Assembly: GCA_002839205.1 (NCBI GenBank)
Contig: PGXP01000057.1
Span: 1 to 8,621, forward strand
Source of the DNA: Spirochaetae bacterium HGW-Spirochaetae-9
GTDB lineage: Bacteria; Spirochaetota; Spirochaetia; Treponematales; Rectinemataceae
Length of the DNA stretch: 8,621 nucleotides
Reading direction: 5' to 3'
Shown here: positions 1-6,543 of the stretch, piece by piece
Position numbering within the stretch: position 1 is the stretch's first letter
How the letters are laid out: every line of letters starts with the position of its first letter
The notes under the pieces: model-generated
Told to the model about the DNA's origin: nothing
Database searches by the model: none
Seen by the model: only the letters and a program-made list of their open reading frames with translations
Position numbers and translations under genes: made by a program

Positions 1-2
1 TG

Positions 3-554
3 ATCGCCCATCTCGGCATCGTCGGCAAATTCGGCGTGCCATCGGTAGTCGCCATAAACGCTTTCCCTACCGATACGGAAGCCGAGTGGGGCATCATCAA
101 GGAAGCCGCCATCAAGGCCGGCGCAACAGCCGCCCTGGACCCCGCCGCGCTTAACCCCGCCGCGCTTAACCCCGCCGACTCCACGACAAAGGCCTCCATC
201 CTCGAACTCTCGGGCGGCCGCGGCTTCGACCGCGCCTTCGAGGCCGTCGGCGCCACGCTTCCGATCGCGACGGCTATCGCAGCCGTTAGAAAAGGCGGCT
301 CCGTCACCCTCATCGGCAACGTAAGCCCCAAGGTGGATATCCCCCTCCAGGCTGTAGTGACGCGCCAACTCACTCTCTATGGTTCCTGCGCCATGGCAGG
401 CGAATACCCACTCGTCCTCGATCTCCTTTCGCAGGGCACGATAGACGCTTCATCCATCATCAGCGCCAAGGCTCCCCTGTCCGAAGGCGCATCCTGGTTC
501 GCCAGGCTCTATGCCCGCGAGAAGGGGCTCCTGAAAGTAGTGCTCGAACCCTGA
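3..554 (+). CDS. Chimeric partial ORF: formate-THF ligase-like segment joined to the C-terminal half of a zinc-type alcohol dehydrogenase
   Basis: The frame is open to the left edge, so the gene starts outside the window; 183 residues are visible. Residues 1 to about 40 carry the string VVAINAFPTDTEAEW, which matches the conserved 'KFGVP.VVAIN.FPTDTEAE' block of formate-tetrahydrofolate ligase. From about residue 40 (AGATAALDP) the frame instead reads as the end of a medium-chain dehydrogenase Rossmann domain: SGGRGFD..FEAVGA (70-84), a RKGGSVTLIGN strand (96-106), and a terminal GLLKVVLEP typical of zinc alcohol or polyol dehydrogenases. The GroES-like domain and zinc ligands of the dehydrogenase are not visible and cannot fit in front of the ligase-like part in normal order. 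Known families do not combine these two. It could be a real recombination product, a degraded gene remnant, or a chimeric assembly. The dehydrogenase part ends 25 bp before the next gene, as in a sugar or polyol oxidation operon. Confidence in both family matches is fairly high; confidence that a functional protein is made is low. Confidence 0.7.
   Translation: MAHLGIVGKFGVPSVVAINAFPTDTEAEWGIIKEAAIKAGATAALDPAALNPAALNPADSTTKASILELSGGRGFDRAFEAVGATLPIATAIAAVRKGGSVTLIGNVSPKVDIPLQAVVTRQLTLYGSCAMAGEYPLVLDLLSQGTIDASSIISAKAPLSEGASWFARLYAREKGLLKVVLEP
141..177 (+). repeat. 15-bp in-frame tandem repeat, about 2.5 copies
   Basis: The unit CCCGCCGCGCTTAAC occurs exactly at 141-155 and 156-170, and its first seven bases recur at 171-177. 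It is a multiple of three and encodes the peptide repeat PAALN-PAALN-PA. It sits about 20 to 40 bp after the apparent switch from ligase-like to dehydrogenase-like sequence. Slippage can expand such a unit without breaking the frame. Confidence 0.9.
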
Positions 555-579
555 AGACAGAAAGCGGAGAACACGCAGC

Positions 580-1653
580 ATGGAAAAAATTCGATTCGGC
601 CTGTATGGCTACGGTAAAGTCGCACAACTTCACGCCAAGGCCTTGGCGGCAAGCGCCAACGCCACCCTCGTTTCGGTATGCGGGCGAAACGCCGATAAGG
701 CCGCCGCCTTCGCCAAAAGCTGGGGCATCGAAGCCCGGTCCTCGGCGGCCGAAATGGCCAGTCGCGACAAGGTGAAGGTCGTCATCGTCACTACCCCACA
801 CCCTCTCCACGCTGCCCACGCCATCGAATGCCTCGAAGCCGGCCTCAACGTCATCGTGGAAAAGCCTATGGCCCTCAAGGTGGCCGACTGCGACGCCATG
901 ATTGCTGCCGCGCGATCCCGGAACCTCAGCCTCGGCGTGATCAGTCAGCGCCGCTGGTATCCTTCCACGATGCGTATCAAGCGTGCCATTGAGGAGGGTG
1001 ACCTGGGCATCCCCCTTCTCGGCCAGGCGACCATACTTGGCTGGCGCGACGAGGCTTACTACAATTCCGATCCATGGCGCGGCACCTGGGAGCATGAGGG
1101 CGGCGGGGTCATCGTCAACCAGGCTCCCCACCAGCTTGACCTTCTCTCATGGTTCATGGGTCCCGTCGCGGGTGTCTCAGGATCATGGATCAACGTCAAT
1201 CATCCGTACATCAATGTTGACGACAGCGCGGTCGCCACCATCCATTTTTCCAACGGCGGCCTTGGCTCCATTTTCGTCTCCAATTCGCAGAAACCCGGAA
1301 TCTACGCGAAAGTCTACATCCATGGAAGCTCAGGCGCTTCGGCAGGAGTGCAGACCGACGGGGGCGCAATGTTCATCGCCGGCATGAGCGGCGTGCTCGA
1401 GCCGCCTTACAATGACCTGTGGACAATCCCCGGGCAGGAAAAACTGCTGGAAGGATGGAAGCTCGAGGACGCCGAGTATTTCTCGCGCATCGAACCGACC
1501 TGGCATTTCTTTTCGCTCCAGATCGACGATTTCGCGGCAGCGCTCGCCGAAGGGCGCAAGCCCGCGGTGACGGGTGAGGACGGCAGGGAAGCGGTGAAGA
1601 TCATCGAGGGCATCTACAGGTCTGCCCAAAGCGGGTGCAGCGTCAATTACTGA
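580..1653 (+). CDS. Gfo/Idh/MocA-family NAD(P)-dependent oxidoreductase
   Basis: The 357-residue length is normal for this family, whose members oxidise or reduce hydroxyl groups of sugars, inositols and nucleotide sugars in the cytoplasm. The N-terminal Rossmann domain begins with GLYGYGKVAQLH (7-18), the dinucleotide-binding glycine motif. The signature EKP (94-96) contains the lysine that is catalytic across the family. The C-terminal domain has EGGGVIVNQAPHQLDLL (173-189), where His184 is the likely catalytic residue; Asn180 stands where inositol dehydrogenases have Asp. The YY..DPWRGTW..EGGG pattern is common in members acting on sugars or UDP-sugars, but the substrate cannot be named from sequence. 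A GCGGAGA purine tract lies 9 bp before the ATG. It follows the dehydrogenase remnant by 25 bp, so the two are probably co-transcribed and may have served one sugar or polyol pathway. It converges on the kinase gene, with 23 bp between stop codons. Confidence 0.9.
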   Translation: MEKIRFGLYGYGKVAQLHAKALAASANATLVSVCGRNADKAAAFAKSWGIEARSSAAEMASRDKVKVVIVTTPHPLHAAHAIECLEAGLNVIVEKPMALKVADCDAMIAAARSRNLSLGVISQRRWYPSTMRIKRAIEEGDLGIPLLGQATILGWRDEAYYNSDPWRGTWEHEGGGVIVNQAPHQLDLLSWFMGPVAGVSGSWINVNHPYINVDDSAVATIHFSNGGLGSIFVSNSQKPGIYAKVYIHGSSGASAGVQTDGGAMFIAGMSGVLEPPYNDLWTIPGQEKLLEGWKLEDAEYFSRIEPTWHFFSLQIDDFAAALAEGRKPAVTGEDGREAVKIIEGIYRSAQSGCSVNY

Positions 1654-1659
1654 GAAACG

Positions 1660-1689
1660 CTCTTGCCGGGATAGCCCTATCGGGACGAG
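1660..1689. terminator. Possible bidirectional hairpin between convergent genes
   Basis: An imperfect inverted repeat covers the gap between two convergent stop codons and the end of the kinase gene. The core pairs GATAG (1670-1674) with CTATC (1677-1681) across two bases. Flanking bases CTC..CC (from 1660) can pair with GG..GAG (to 1689) with mismatches, and GAAACGC / GCGTTTTC lie further out. No uridine tract follows on either strand, so a classical intrinsic terminator is not supported. Position is the main argument. Confidence 0.3.
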
Positions 1690-4600
1690 TCTCGCTCGGC
1701 GTTTTCGTTGATCGTCGCCGTCTTATTGTTTATCTCATCCATTGTCTTGTAGATAAATCCCCTGTCCTCGCCTTCGAACTCCAGCTTTGGAATGAGGCGA
1801 GAGAAGAAACTCTGCACGAAATGCTCCATCCTCGACACCGTGTCGATGTAATTGGATTCATGGTTCAACATCATGACGGTACATGCCAGAGGCCTGTTGT
1901 AGGTGCCGATGATCCTGAATCCCAGCTTTTCGTACATGCGTATAAGCTTTGATTCGTCGCTGAATACATCGAGGAATATCGTGTCGATGCCCCTGCCTCT
2001 GATGTAAAGATATGACAGAACCATGAGGCTGAAGGGAATGATGGAGCCCCTCTCCTCGCGTATGATGGCGAGCCTGTCGATCTCGGCGTAGGGTGATCCA
2101 TCGAGAAAGGCAGAGATGTCAAAATTGCCCTGTATTGGAATCTCTCCCTCTATCTCGCTCAAGTGGAGGGTTGTCGTGCCGACGGGCTGCATGCCCTTAT
2201 AGGCCAGGAGGTGGAAGCCGCTTTCATCCTCGCTGCGATGGATGGTCTCTTCGAGATAGCCTTTCTCACCCACAAGGATCTTGCGCTGCAGATAGAAGCT
2301 GTCCTCAAGTTGCCGCGGTTCTTTGGCGTGAATAAAGCGTATCTTGTTGTGGTCCATATTGGCGGCGGGCAGGATAATCTGGAATTTTGTTCCCTGTCGT
2401 TCTTCGGAATCGATGATGATTCTGCCCCCAATCTTGGAAATGATATGATGCGCAATGCTCAAGCCCAGTCCGGTGCCTGCGCCGGGATCCTTCGTCGTGA
2501 AAAATGGATTGAACACCTTGTCGATGTTCTTTTTTTCAATGCCGCTGCCGGTATCCTGAACAATGGCGATGACATCGGCTCCAACCTGCCGAGCCTCAAG
2601 GGTCAGTGTCCCATCGCTGTTCATGGCCTGCACGGCGTTCACGATAAGATTGAGGAAGACCTGCTGCAGTTCGGTGGCATTTGCCTGGACGTCGTTTGTC
2701 TGATTGAAATTCTTACGCACCGTAACCGAACCGAAATCGATGCCGCGCATCGCGAGTTTAAGGGAGTTTTCCATTATCGCGACAACATTGACCATGTCCG
2801 CCTGGCTTTTCGTCTTCCGGGAATAGAGCATCAGGTCGCGTATCACTTCTGCGGCATTCTGGGCATAGCGGATGATGTCCTGCGTGTACTCCTGAAGCCT
2901 CGTTCCCTCCGCGGTTTCGGGAAGCATGATGTCGGCCGTGCCAAGGATGGCTCCAAGGGGATTGTTGATCTCGTGGGCGATACCCGAAACAAGGGTACCT
3001 ATGCCAGCCAACTTTTCCGACTGGATCAGCTCATCCTGGAGGGTTTTCTGCTTCGTGACATCCTGGAAGAATTCCAGGAAAATGGGCAGGGCAGTCTTAG
3101 GCACCGGTATTGAGTAGAAATTGAGCTGGAAGGTCAGAAGCCCTTTGACATCCTGGCGTTCGGCGCTGAACGGCAGGCGCGTGTGGAGACAATCCTGGGC
3201 GAGACATTCCAGGCAAGGCCTGTCCCTGTTGAAGAAAGCCTTGTAGCACTTGCTCCCGATCAGATCTTCCGCCGAGTTTTCGAAGTAGCGTCGCGCCGCG
3301 TAGTTAACCTCGATGATGTTATAGTTGATATCCTGTATGGCAATCGGCGTCGTGATCCCATCGAAGAAAGCCTCCAGCTTGTTCCGGCTCAATTCCAGCT
3401 GATTGTTTATGCTTTGCAGGCGTTTCTGCTGCTGCTTGAGCCTTTCAAAGGTGATCGCATTCTCAAGGGCCACCGAGCACTGCACGCTCAGCAGCTGAAG
3501 CATCTCCAGGTCGAACTGGTTGTAATAATCCTTGTCCAGCTGGGGTCCGAGGATGACGAAGCCGTTGAGACGCTCTTTGAACTTCAGCGGGAGCACAAGG
3601 CTCGCCTTGAGCGTTTCGGCAACGTCGCCCCGCTCCAAGGCGATATCGATCATCGTCTGGGGCTTGTAGAGATATTGCATCTCGCTCTTCTCGACGCCCT
3701 GGTGCATGGCAAAAGTCCTGACAAAATCGCTGCCGCGTTTCAGACATATCGATTGGTCCTGGCCCTCGATGATCTGTCCGTTGAAGGGCAACTGTTTGGC
3801 GATATTGAGCTTGTAATTCCTGTCGTTGAAATCGTTGACCAGCATCATGGCCCATTCCAGGCCGAAGGTGGATGTTATTTTTTCGATGGTGAGATTGCCC
3901 AGGGTTTCCATGTCGACAATGGAGGTGAGACTGGCAGAGAAGGTTCGCAGGCCCTGGTAGTAGGTGAAGGTCTTTCCGCCATAGAGCCTTTCCAGAAAGG
4001 AGAGGGTTGTCGTCCTCAAGGGAGAGAGAATGACAGAGGTGATGAGACCGAGTACCAAGGCGAGGAGAAGAAGGCGCGCAAAGGGGATGCTGCTCTCGAG
4101 GTGGAAAACGGGCAAAAAGAAGAAGAGGAAGAGGGCACTCGTCAGTATCGCCACGAAAAAGGTGAGAAGGATATTGAGCACGGCCGATGAATAATGGATG
4201 AGGCGATACTTGTAGACGGCGAAGAAGATAATGCCAGCATTTATTGTCGTGGCAAGAAGGTCGACGGGATACTTGCCGATGGGTTTGTACAGATTGGCCG
4301 CAACCCCGACAACGATGACGACGGCGCCGATTATGAGGAGGCGAAGCGTCTTTTTTTTGAATTTGTTGTCGCTCTTGGTGAGCTGGCGCATAAGAAGAAG
4401 AATCGAAATGCCCAGGAAAAAGTACGAGAGGGAGTAGGCAAGCATTGCACCGCTGCCGAGGGAGTAATAGAATCCGCTTGCGTCGAAGCCCGCGTCGGTA
4501 ACCACTTTTCCGGAGAGATTCAGGTAAATGAGGTAGAAGTACATCAGGTAACCGATATAGAGGAATACCTGATAGCGCTTTTTTTCAGTGCCTGAGAGGT

Positions 4601-4856
4601 AGATCATCGTCTGGAAGAAAGAAATCGGTCCGCCGAAAAGCCCCAGTAGCATGACCCTGTTCCAGGCCAAAGGAGTAAACAGCCCCGTATCGGCATGCAT
4701 CATGAAGGAGCCAAAACTCCACAGCGCCATGAAAAACATGTATTGAAGGAAGGAGGCATCGACTTTTTCTTTCCGGCTATAGATGCCGAAAATTATGAAG
4801 ACGATATAGACCATGAAGGACAAGGCCGGAATGAGCGACGATGCGTCCAATATCAT
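1677..4856 (-). CDS. Polytopic membrane GAF-PAS sensor histidine kinase fused to a C-terminal GNAT/autoinducer-synthase-like domain
   Basis: 1059 residues. Residues 1-285 hold about nine hydrophobic helices; the first seven resemble the 7TM sensor region of histidine kinases. A GAF-like domain follows (about 307-470), then a short coiled coil and a PAS domain (about 490-605) with cysteines 537, 548, 551 and 556. The kinase core has the H-box AHEINNP with His628 as phosphoacceptor, N-box [10 protein letters not shown] (736-745), DTGSGI (768-773) and GTGLGLS (794-800). No receiver domain is present. After ILP at 828-830 and a short linker, residues 838-1005 read as an acyltransferase: [22 protein letters not shown] (925-932), then [13 protein letters not shown] (974-986). 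This layout resembles FeeM-type N-acyl amino acid synthases, relatives of LuxI. Start chosen: the ATG at 4854-4856, 7 bp after AGAGGT. A 73-residue upstream extension is possible but lies antisense to the neighbouring gene and looks non-coding. Kinase identity is certain; the substrate of the acyltransferase-like domain is unknown. Confidence 0.93.
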   Translation of the reverse strand: MILDASSLIPALSFMVYIVFIIFGIYSRKEKVDASFLQYMFFMALWSFGSFMMHADTGLFTPLAWNRVMLLGLFGGPISFFQTMIYLSGTEKKRYQVFLYIGYLMYFYLIYLNLSGKVVTDAGFDASGFYYSLGSGAMLAYSLSYFFLGISILLLMRQLTKSDNKFKKKTLRLLIIGAVVIVVGVAANLYKPIGKYPVDLLATTINAGIIFFAVYKYRLIHYSSAVLNILLTFFVAILTSALFLFFFLPVFHLESSIPFARLLLLALVLGLITSVILSPLRTTTLSFLERLYGGKTFTYYQGLRTFSASLTSIVDMETLGNLTIEKITSTFGLEWAMMLVNDFNDRNYKLNIAKQLPFNGQIIEGQDQSICLKRGSDFVRTFAMHQGVEKSEMQYLYKPQTMIDIALERGDVAETLKASLVLPLKFKERLNGFVILGPQLDKDYYNQFDLEMLQLLSVQCSVALENAITFERLKQQQKRLQSINNQLELSRNKLEAFFDGITTPIAIQDINYNIIEVNYAARRYFENSAEDLIGSKCYKAFFNRDRPCLECLAQDCLHTRLPFSAERQDVKGLLTFQLNFYSIPVPKTALPIFLEFFQDVTKQKTLQDELIQSEKLAGIGTLVSGIAHEINNPLGAILGTADIMLPETAEGTRLQEYTQDIIRYAQNAAEVIRDLMLYSRKTKSQADMVNVVAIMENSLKLAMRGIDFGSVTVRKNFNQTNDVQANATELQQVFLNLIVNAVQAMNSDGTLTLEARQVGADVIAIVQDTGSGIEKKNIDKVFNPFFTTKDPGAGTGLGLSIAHHIISKIGGRIIIDSEERQGTKFQIILPAANMDHNKIRFIHAKEPRQLEDSFYLQRKILVGEKGYLEETIHRSEDESGFHLLAYKGMQPVGTTTLHLSEIEGEIPIQGNFDISAFLDGSPYAEIDRLAIIREERGSIIPFSLMVLSYLYIRGRGIDTIFLDVFSDESKLIRMYEKLGFRIIGTYNRPLACTVMMLNHESNYIDTVSRMEHFVQSFFSRLIPKLEFEGEDRGFIYKTMDEINNKTATINENAERDSSR

Positions 4857-4912
4857 GTCGAAAACCTCTGAATTCAGCAAATGGCTGGAAAGCTGATCGA
4901 TACTATAGCATA
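4857..4912. promoter_or_regulatory. Divergent promoter spacer between sensor kinase and methyltransferase/response regulator genes
   Basis: This 56-bp spacer separates two divergent start codons and is more A+T-rich than its surroundings. It must hold, or overlap, the start signals for both directions. On the plus strand TACTAT (4901-4906) could be a -10 box; on the minus strand TATAGT (complement of 4902-4907) or TATGCT (complement of 4907-4912) could serve. No good -35 match is evident for any of them. The two -10 candidates overlap, so the promoters may compete or be co-regulated. Assigned mainly by position. Confidence 0.4.
4864..4869 (-). promoter_or_regulatory. Ribosome binding site that sets the kinase start
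   Basis: AGAGGT on the minus strand lies 7 bp before the ATG at 4854-4856. This favours that start over the upstream ATG at 5075, whose 73-residue extension lacks membrane or domain character and overlaps the divergent gene. Confidence 0.7.
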
Positions 4913-5458
4913 ATGAAATTCGCAATGATACAGAATTCGCTGGCCGCCCTGGGATTTTTCCTCCTTCTGCTTTCCGACGTCCTGTGGACGAAGGGGAAGA
5001 AGAGTGCCCCTTCCCTCCGCAGCATAGGGTATCTGACTGTCTTTGGAGGCCTGGGATATTGGGTATTGTCACCACCCTCGGCGGGAGCCCCCGACAGTAT
5101 TCTTTCGGCTGCCCTCATCGCCGTCGCTGCTGCCTCCTCAGCATTGCTCTGCTGGTCTGTATTCATCGAGATCGGCATTGAAAGGAAAAAATACAGACTG
5201 GGACCTGCCGATGTCATCAGCAGCGGCAGTTACAGCCTCTGCAGGCATCCAGGCTTCTGGTGGTTTACCATCCTCATCATCGCCCTCGGCACCCTCAAGG
5301 GCTTTTCGGGACATATTCTCACCGTATTCGTCATGACAGGCCTGGACCTTCTTCTGATTATCGTCCAGGACAACTGCACATTCCCAAAGGTTTTCAGAGG
5401 TTACAGCGATTACAGGAAGCGCGTACCATTCCTCATCCCGCGATTTTGGAAGGCATAA
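4913..5458 (+). CDS. Integral-membrane methyltransferase, isoprenylcysteine/phospholipid methyltransferase-like
   Basis: 181 residues from the ATG at 4913; an in-frame ATG at 4925 would give 177. Hydrophobic helices lie near 6-22, 36-52, 63-85, 114-130 and 134-152. The C-terminal half has the family layout: [12 protein letters not shown] (103-114), where the RHPG block contributes to S-adenosylmethionine binding, and later [16 protein letters not shown] (161-176), matching 'fG.eY..Y...vP.fiP'. The acidic pair usually found before this last block is replaced by Gln152-Asp153, so this is a divergent subfamily. Family members methylate prenylated-protein carboxyl groups, phospholipid amines or other membrane substrates; the acceptor here cannot be inferred. 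No clear Shine-Dalgarno precedes either start, which may mean a leaderless message or weak initiation. Its stop overlaps the ATG of the response regulator (TAATG), so the two are translationally coupled. It is divergent from the sensor kinase and likely part of the same sensory locus. Confidence 0.72.
   Translation: MKFAMIQNSLAALGFFLLLLSDVLWTKGKKSAPSLRSIGYLTVFGGLGYWVLSPPSAGAPDSILSAALIAVAAASSALLCWSVFIEIGIERKKYRLGPADVISSGSYSLCRHPGFWWFTILIIALGTLKGFSGHILTVFVMTGLDLLLIIVQDNCTFPKVFRGYSDYRKRVPFLIPRFWKA
5448..5453 (+). promoter_or_regulatory. Ribosome binding site for the HD-GYP response regulator
   Basis: GGAAGG lies inside the last codons of the methyltransferase gene, 4 bp before the ATG at 5458 and 7 bp before the in-frame ATG at 5461. 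The spacing favours 5461, while the TAATG overlap favours 5458. The choice changes the protein by only one methionine. Confidence 0.6.
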
Positions 5459-6543
5459 TGATGGCATCAGCAGCTCGCACGATTCTCGTCGTCGACGACG
5501 ACCCTTCGATACGCAAAGTCCTGTCACTCGGCCTCGAGAGACTGGGTTATGTTACCAGGCTGGCAGTGAACGGCCAGGAAGGCCTGGATCTCGTCGCTGG
5601 GGGGACAGTCGATCCGGACTGCATCCTTCTCGACATACGAATGCCCCTGCTCTCAGGCAGGGATGCCTTGCCGAAACTGAGGGAATTGAAGCCCCTCACT
5701 CCGGTCATCATGCTCACCGCATACAACGATCTCGCCACGGGACTGGAAGCGATGAAGAACGGCGCCTTCGACTACCTCGTCAAACCGAGCAGGCTCGAGC
5801 ATATCGCCGAAACCATAGCCCGTGCTATCCGCTATAGGGATATCGTGGGCGAGAAATTGGAGCAGGACAGGAAAAACGAAGAGTACCGCTTGTCCCTCGA
5901 ACAAGGGATGCACTCCAAAAGCGTGGAATTGAGCGAAACCTACGAAAAGCTCAAGGCCGCCAACATGCAGACAGTCCAGGCCTTGGCCGAAACCATCGAG
6001 GCAAAGGATCCGTACACCCAGGGACACTGCGAACGGGTGAGGCGGCTGGCGGTAAGGCTGGCTCGCGAGCTCCAGCTGCCTGAAAGCCAGATAGAGCCCC
6101 TCGAGTTTGCAGCCTTACTCCACGATATCGGGAAGATTGGCATACCCGAACGCATCCTCAACAAAGTCGGCGCTCTGGAGGATGAAGAACTCGAGGTGAT
6201 CAGGATGCATCCCATCATTGGGGCGCAGATTCTTTCCAGCGTCGAGTTTTTCGCTCCCGCCATCAACGGCATACGCCACCATCACGAGCGATGGGACGGA
6301 AAGGGCTATCCCGACGGTGTGGCCGGTGAGGGAATCGATCCCCTCGCGCGCATCATCGCCCTGGCCGACACATTCGACGCCATGGCCCAGTCGCGACCGT
6401 ACAGAAAGGCGCTGCCCGTGGAGGCGGTGCTCGATGAAATACGGAGGGAGAGGAGTGGGCAGTTTTCACCCGAAGTAGTGGATGCCTTCTTCAATGCGAG
6501 GCTCTACGACGAATACTTCGAGCTCGCTAGAATCGATAGGTAA
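5458..6543 (+). CDS. Response regulator with HD-GYP domain (probable cyclic-di-GMP phosphodiesterase)
   Basis: 361 residues with three parts. An N-terminal receiver (about 6-125) has the acidic pocket VVDDD (11-15), phosphoacceptor Asp59 in LLDIRMP, Thr87 in MLTAYND and Lys109 in LVKP, so it looks fully phosphorylatable. A helical, probably coiled-coil linker (126-170) follows. The HD-GYP domain (about 171-345) keeps the metal-binding and signature residues: His190, His222-Asp223 in LLHDIGKIG, His251, His275-His276-Glu277 and GYP at 283-285 in HHERWDGKGYP, and Asp304 in ALADTFDAM. Proteins of this architecture hydrolyse c-di-GMP and control motility, surface behaviour or lifestyle switching. 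Gene order (coupled to the membrane methyltransferase and divergent from an orphan hybrid-less kinase) suggests that the kinase phosphorylates it; this is inference. Its 3' end overlaps the tonB gene tail-to-tail by 17 bp. Confidence 0.95.
   Translation: MMASAARTILVVDDDPSIRKVLSLGLERLGYVTRLAVNGQEGLDLVAGGTVDPDCILLDIRMPLLSGRDALPKLRELKPLTPVIMLTAYNDLATGLEAMKNGAFDYLVKPSRLEHIAETIARAIRYRDIVGEKLEQDRKNEEYRLSLEQGMHSKSVELSETYEKLKAANMQTVQALAETIEAKDPYTQGHCERVRRLAVRLARELQLPESQIEPLEFAALLHDIGKIGIPERILNKVGALEDEELEVIRMHPIIGAQILSSVEFFAPAINGIRHHHERWDGKGYPDGVAGEGIDPLARIIALADTFDAMAQSRPYRKALPVEAVLDEIRRERSGQFSPEVVDAFFNARLYDEYFELARIDR

Noticed and set aside
460..1131. A 223-codon minus-strand open frame opposite the oxidoreductase
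   Set aside because: It covers the conserved Rossmann and EKP region of the real gene in antisense and has no protein-family character.
2163..4190. Long plus-strand open frames (2163-3113 and 3183-4190) opposite the kinase gene
   Set aside because: They are antisense to clearly conserved GAF, PAS and kinase sequence and show no recognisable domains; they are a by-product of G+C-rich codon use.
4857..5075. A 73-residue N-terminal extension of the kinase frame
   Set aside because: It lacks membrane or domain character, runs antisense across the methyltransferase gene and its promoter spacer, and the ATG at 4856 has a well-placed AGAGGT.
5260..5457. Upstream extension of the HD-GYP regulator frame
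   Set aside because: It lies out of frame inside the methyltransferase and encodes no receiver sequence; the receiver begins right after the ATG pair at 5458/5461, which has its own GGAAGG.
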